From Rhodobacteraceae bacterium IMCC1335 (GTDB lineage Bacteria; Pseudomonadota; Alphaproteobacteria; Rhodobacterales; Rhodobacteraceae), in contig CP046864.1 in assembly GCA_039640495.1 (NCBI GenBank), positions 124,001 to 188,000 on the forward strand: DNA of 64,000 bases, written 5' to 3'. The translations under genes and the position numbers were made by a program. Positions 61,678-64,000 of the stretch are shown one piece after another. Positions within the stretch are counted from its first letter, which is position 1, and each line of letters starts with the position of its first letter. The notes under the pieces are model-generated. The model was not told where the DNA came from, made no database searches, and worked only from the letters and a program-made list of their open reading frames with translations.

Positions 61678-62801
61678 TGCAGCGTTTGGCGCATATTGTG
61701 GCCGCGCGCCGCAGTCCGGTTGCACCGCGGGGCGGTGATTTGGCAACGCTTGAGCTGCATGCGCTTGCGGCGCCGGTGATCCGTGCTGTTCTAGGGGATG
61801 CTGGCATTGGCGCGGCGCAGGTGGATGAGATTATCGTATCAAATGCGCTGGGCGCTGGCGGCAATCCTGCCAGATTGGTGGCGCTAGCGGCTGATTTGCC
61901 ACAACGCATTGGCGGTTATAGCATCGATCGTCAATGTTGTGGTGGGTTGGATGCGTTGGCGCTGGCCCGCGCGATGATTGTATCGGGGCAAGCTGAGATC
62001 GTTTTGGCGGGCGGCGTTGAAACCTATTCGCAGCGCCCGATTCGGCTGCGCAGCCGGCATGGCGCCGCTTTGGCATTGCCCTATGATCGCCCCGCTTTTG
62101 CGCCGGTTGCGGATCAAGATCCGGATATGGATATTGCGGCGGATCAGGTTGCGCAGCAGATGGGGATCGATCGCGCGGCGCAGGATGCTTGGGCTAGGCT
62201 AAGCCATCAAAAGGCCCAAGCAGCGCAAAAGGCTTTGGCTGCTGAGATCGTAGCGCTGGGCCCTAAAAACCTAGATCACGACAGTTATACCCGCAGGTTA
62301 AGCCCGGAATTATGCGCCAGAGCGCCGATTTTATCGGGTAGCATTACGCATGCCAATAGCGCTGTTGCGGCCGATGCCGCGGCGTTTTGTTTGGTGGTCT
62401 CTGATCAGATTGCAGCGCAGATCGCTGCGCCATCGGTTGCAATTTTACAAAGCGCGGCTTTGGCCAGCAATCCGGCTTTTCCCGCGCTGGCACCGGTTCC
62501 CGCCATTCGCGAGGTCCTTCAAAAGGGCGGGGTGGACGCGCGCGATCTTGCTCAGGTTGAAATGATGGAGGCCTATGCCGCCCAAGCGCTGGCTTGCATT
62601 CAAGATACTGGATTAGATCCGGCGCGGTGCAATATCAAAGGCGGCGCGCTTGCGCGGGGCCATCCGATTGGCGCATCGGGGGCGATTCTGGCCGTGCGCT
62701 TGTTTCATGATTTGTGCCAAAGCGCTGGGCAAATCGGGCTGGCTGCCATTGCCGCTGCGGGCGGCTTGGGCAGCGCCTTGCTTTTGCAAAGCGGCGATTA
62801 A
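61677..62801 (+). CDS. Thiolase-superfamily protein with altered active site
   Basis: A 374-residue thiolase-fold protein. The nucleophile Cys is kept in [14 protein letters not shown] (about residue 84) and the base His in [14 protein letters not shown]. However, the position of the usual NEAF motif reads MMEAYAAQ (Asn replaced by Met), and the C-terminal CxGGG reads IAAAGGLGS (Cys replaced by Ala). Ordinary biosynthetic or degradative thiolases need both residues. The protein may transfer acyl groups or do a different condensation. It is co-translated with the acyl-CoA ligase and converges with bioY, overlapping it by four bases. Confidence 0.78.
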   Translation: MQRLAHIVAARRSPVAPRGGDLATLELHALAAPVIRAVLGDAGIGAAQVDEIIVSNALGAGGNPARLVALAADLPQRIGGYSIDRQCCGGLDALALARAMIVSGQAEIVLAGGVETYSQRPIRLRSRHGAALALPYDRPAFAPVADQDPDMDIAADQVAQQMGIDRAAQDAWARLSHQKAQAAQKALAAEIVALGPKNLDHDSYTRRLSPELCARAPILSGSITHANSAVAADAAAFCLVVSDQIAAQIAAPSVAILQSAALASNPAFPALAPVPAIREVLQKGGVDARDLAQVEMMEAYAAQALACIQDTGLDPARCNIKGGALARGHPIGASGAILAVRLFHDLCQSAGQIGLAAIAAAGGLGSALLLQSGD

Positions 62802-63430
62802 TGCGCTTCGTCCTTTTGGGGCGGATTATCTGCCGCTTGTGCAGCCGCATCCGGATCCGGCGTCGGCTGGGGTGATTTTGCCAAGACCATCTGCGGGCGT
62901 GCGCTATAGATCGCGCGCGTAATCACGGCGCAGAGGATCACTTTGATCACATCGCCGGGTAAAAACGGCGCCACCAAAGCCAATGAAGCCAAAAGCGGCT
63001 TATCGATCATTACGGATAGGCCAACAACGCCCGGGATATACAGCGCGATAATACCGCCAAGCAGGGCGGCCAGGGCGCTGGCTGGGCCAATGGAGAGCCG
63101 CGCCAAGCGTTGCATGCTCCATCCGGTGACAAAGGCGGCGATCGGAAATCCGATTAGGAACCCAACGCTGGGCGAGGCAAACACGGCCAAACCGCCGCGC
63201 CCGCCGGCCAAAAGAGGTAAGCCCAGCGCTGTTAAGCCAAGGAACAACAAGGCCGCTTGCGCGCCCGCGCGCGCGCCCAAAATGGTACCGCAGAGCATGA
63301 TCCCCAAGCTTTGCGCCGTGATGGGCACGCCGCTAATAAGGGTGATTTTGGGAATTAAGCCCAAAGCCGCAATCACCGCCGCAAACAGCGCCACCAAAAC
63401 AACAGTCTTATCCATATTTTTTTCAATCAT
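62798..63430 (-). CDS. bioY: Biotin ECF transporter substrate-binding membrane protein BioY
   Basis: A 210-residue membrane protein with six hydrophobic segments and the BioY signatures ITLISGVPITAQSLGIMLCG (about 29-48), GARAGAQAALLFLGLTALGL and FASPSVGFLIGFPIAAFVTG (about 84-103). BioY binds biotin in the membrane and can work alone or with EcfA/EcfT. The C-terminal 30 residues are polar and unusual (PQPTPDPDAAAQAADNPPQK). The ATG overlaps the stop of the BioN-type gene by four bases; an internal ATG five codons on is possible. Confidence 0.9.
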   Translation of the reverse strand: MIEKNMDKTVVLVALFAAVIAALGLIPKITLISGVPITAQSLGIMLCGTILGARAGAQAALLFLGLTALGLPLLAGGRGGLAVFASPSVGFLIGFPIAAFVTGWSMQRLARLSIGPASALAALLGGIIALYIPGVVGLSVMIDKPLLASLALVAPFLPGDVIKVILCAVITRAIYSARPQMVLAKSPQPTPDPDAAAQAADNPPQKDEAH

Positions 63431-64000
63431 CTGGGTGCCGCGCCGCCGCGGGCGTTCAAAGCCTCTGAAACATGCTCTGCATCATCAAGCGCGCTAAGGG
63501 CAAGCGGAAAAATAATCCGCCAAGTGCCGTGTTTGCTGCTGCGCGCGCGATGGGCAAGGCGCAGCAGGTTGGCCCGCTCGATGAAAACGGGAATGAAGCG
63601 CAATGTCAGAGCAATCATCAAACCAAGCTTTTTACCCTGCGCTCCGTTTTTGTCAAAAGGTGCCATGGCTTTCTCGATCAACGCGCTGAAATCAGCAAGA
63701 GAGGTGGTGGTGGTAACAAGATTGGCGAAGGTGAAGGCCGCTGCCAGTTTAAAAATAATAAAGAGGCCAGATTGCAAATCAGCCGTGTAGAAATGCCAGA
63801 TGAGAATAATCGCAACGAACGGCCAAAGCGGGCGAAGCAGTTTTAAACTGAACCAAAGATATCTCCTACCTTGACTGGCAATAAGACAAAAGGGGAGACC
63901 CACGGCGCATAGCAAAAGCATTTGAGACTGGATCAACATCAATCCGGTGGTAAAGGTCAGCAGCATGACCACTTTCAGGCTGGCGGGCCAGCGGTGAAAA
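63427..64000 (-). CDS. bioN: ECF transporter transmembrane T component BioN, cut by right edge
   Basis: The frame continues to the right edge, giving about 190 residues ending RGGAAPR. An internal GTG at 63972 is unlikely to be the true start because upstream codons read HRWPASLK, matching the typical N-terminus of T components. Four or five hydrophobic segments precede the coupling motifs with ARSSKHG (A-R-x basic helix near residue 152) and SEALNARGGAA (the C-terminal ARG motif) that contact the ATPase. With BioY and an ATPase (BioM, expected just outside the window) it forms an energised biotin importer. Confidence 0.85.
   Translation of the reverse strand, partial: FHRWPASLKVVMLLTFTTGLMLIQSQMLLLCAVGLPFCLIASQGRRYLWFSLKLLRPLWPFVAIILIWHFYTADLQSGLFIIFKLAAAFTFANLVTTTTSLADFSALIEKAMAPFDKNGAQGKKLGLMIALTLRFIPVFIERANLLRLAHRARSSKHGTWRIIFPLALSALDDAEHVSEALNARGGAAPR

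Noticed and set aside
1..64000. Mobile elements, CRISPR arrays, tRNA or rRNA genes
   Set aside because: Read through all gaps on both strands; no transposase, integrase, regular spaced repeats or cloverleaf-like sequence found.

Overview
The window comes from a marine alphaproteobacterium, most probably a Roseobacter-group member of the Rhodobacteraceae. The evidence is a form I carbon monoxide dehydrogenase cluster in the order coxC-M-S-L-D-E-F-G, a petPR regulator pair close to petABC as in Rhodobacter, a sulfoacetate-type catabolic operon with a tripartite tricarboxylate transporter, a trimethylamine-methyltransferase-like protein, and a small RNA with the CCUCCUCCC loop known from Rhodobacterales. 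The moderate GC content would suit a planktonic lineage such as Planktomarina/RCA, but that is inference only. I see no transposase, phage gene, CRISPR array, tRNA or rRNA.

Layout. 1-10 kb: a truncated YjbH-like outer-membrane protein, a methylthioadenosine-type nucleosidase, an inositol-type pair (Gfo/Idh/MocA oxidoreductase and IolD), then a serine-glyoxylate-type aminotransferase divergent from a large FAD/Fe-S oxidoreductase. 10-17 kb (minus strand): TctC-TctB-TctA transporter, acylating aldehyde dehydrogenase (SauS-like), AMP-forming ligase (SauT-like) and a TauE/SafE exporter. Together these read as uptake of sulfoacetate or a similar acid, activation, reduction, and export of sulfite or sulfonate. 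17.8-28 kb: an MttB-like protein facing the CO dehydrogenase cluster (structural genes, maturation ATPase/VWA/XdhC-like proteins, CoxG, and the MHYT-LytTR regulator CoxC). 28-38 kb: a 2-oxoglutarate oxygenase, an ABC exporter, a small secreted protein, MFS and DMT transporters, a beta-hydroxyacid dehydrogenase, a CcsR/cuckoo-like sRNA, a methyltransferase and a PfkB sugar kinase.

37.8-45 kb is a signalling island. It holds a cyclase fused to an alpha/beta hydrolase, a coiled-coil cyclase, and on the opposite strand a tightly coupled set of hybrid kinase, single-domain receiver and receiver-cyclase. 45-53 kb holds housekeeping genes: nitroreductase, prolyl aminopeptidase, UbiG, PetR, PetP, IlvE and the cytochrome bc1 operon petABC with a clear terminator. 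52.8-56.3 kb is a three-gene minus-strand operon of unknown purpose (a 566-residue unknown, a DUF3726-like protein and an MFS carrier). 56.4-60.4 kb is a divergent hybrid-kinase/LuxR-type regulator pair separated by an AT-rich regulatory region with repeats. 60.4-64 kb holds an acyl-CoA ligase and an unusual thiolase facing the biotin-type ECF transporter genes bioY and bioN (cut by the right edge).

Most interesting items: the sRNA at about 35.1 kb, the sauST/TTT operon, the ligase-thiolase pair beside bioYN, the cyclase island with one cyclase lacking its catalytic arginine, the unknown 566-residue/DUF3726/MFS operon, and structured or palindromic DNA upstream of petA and petP.
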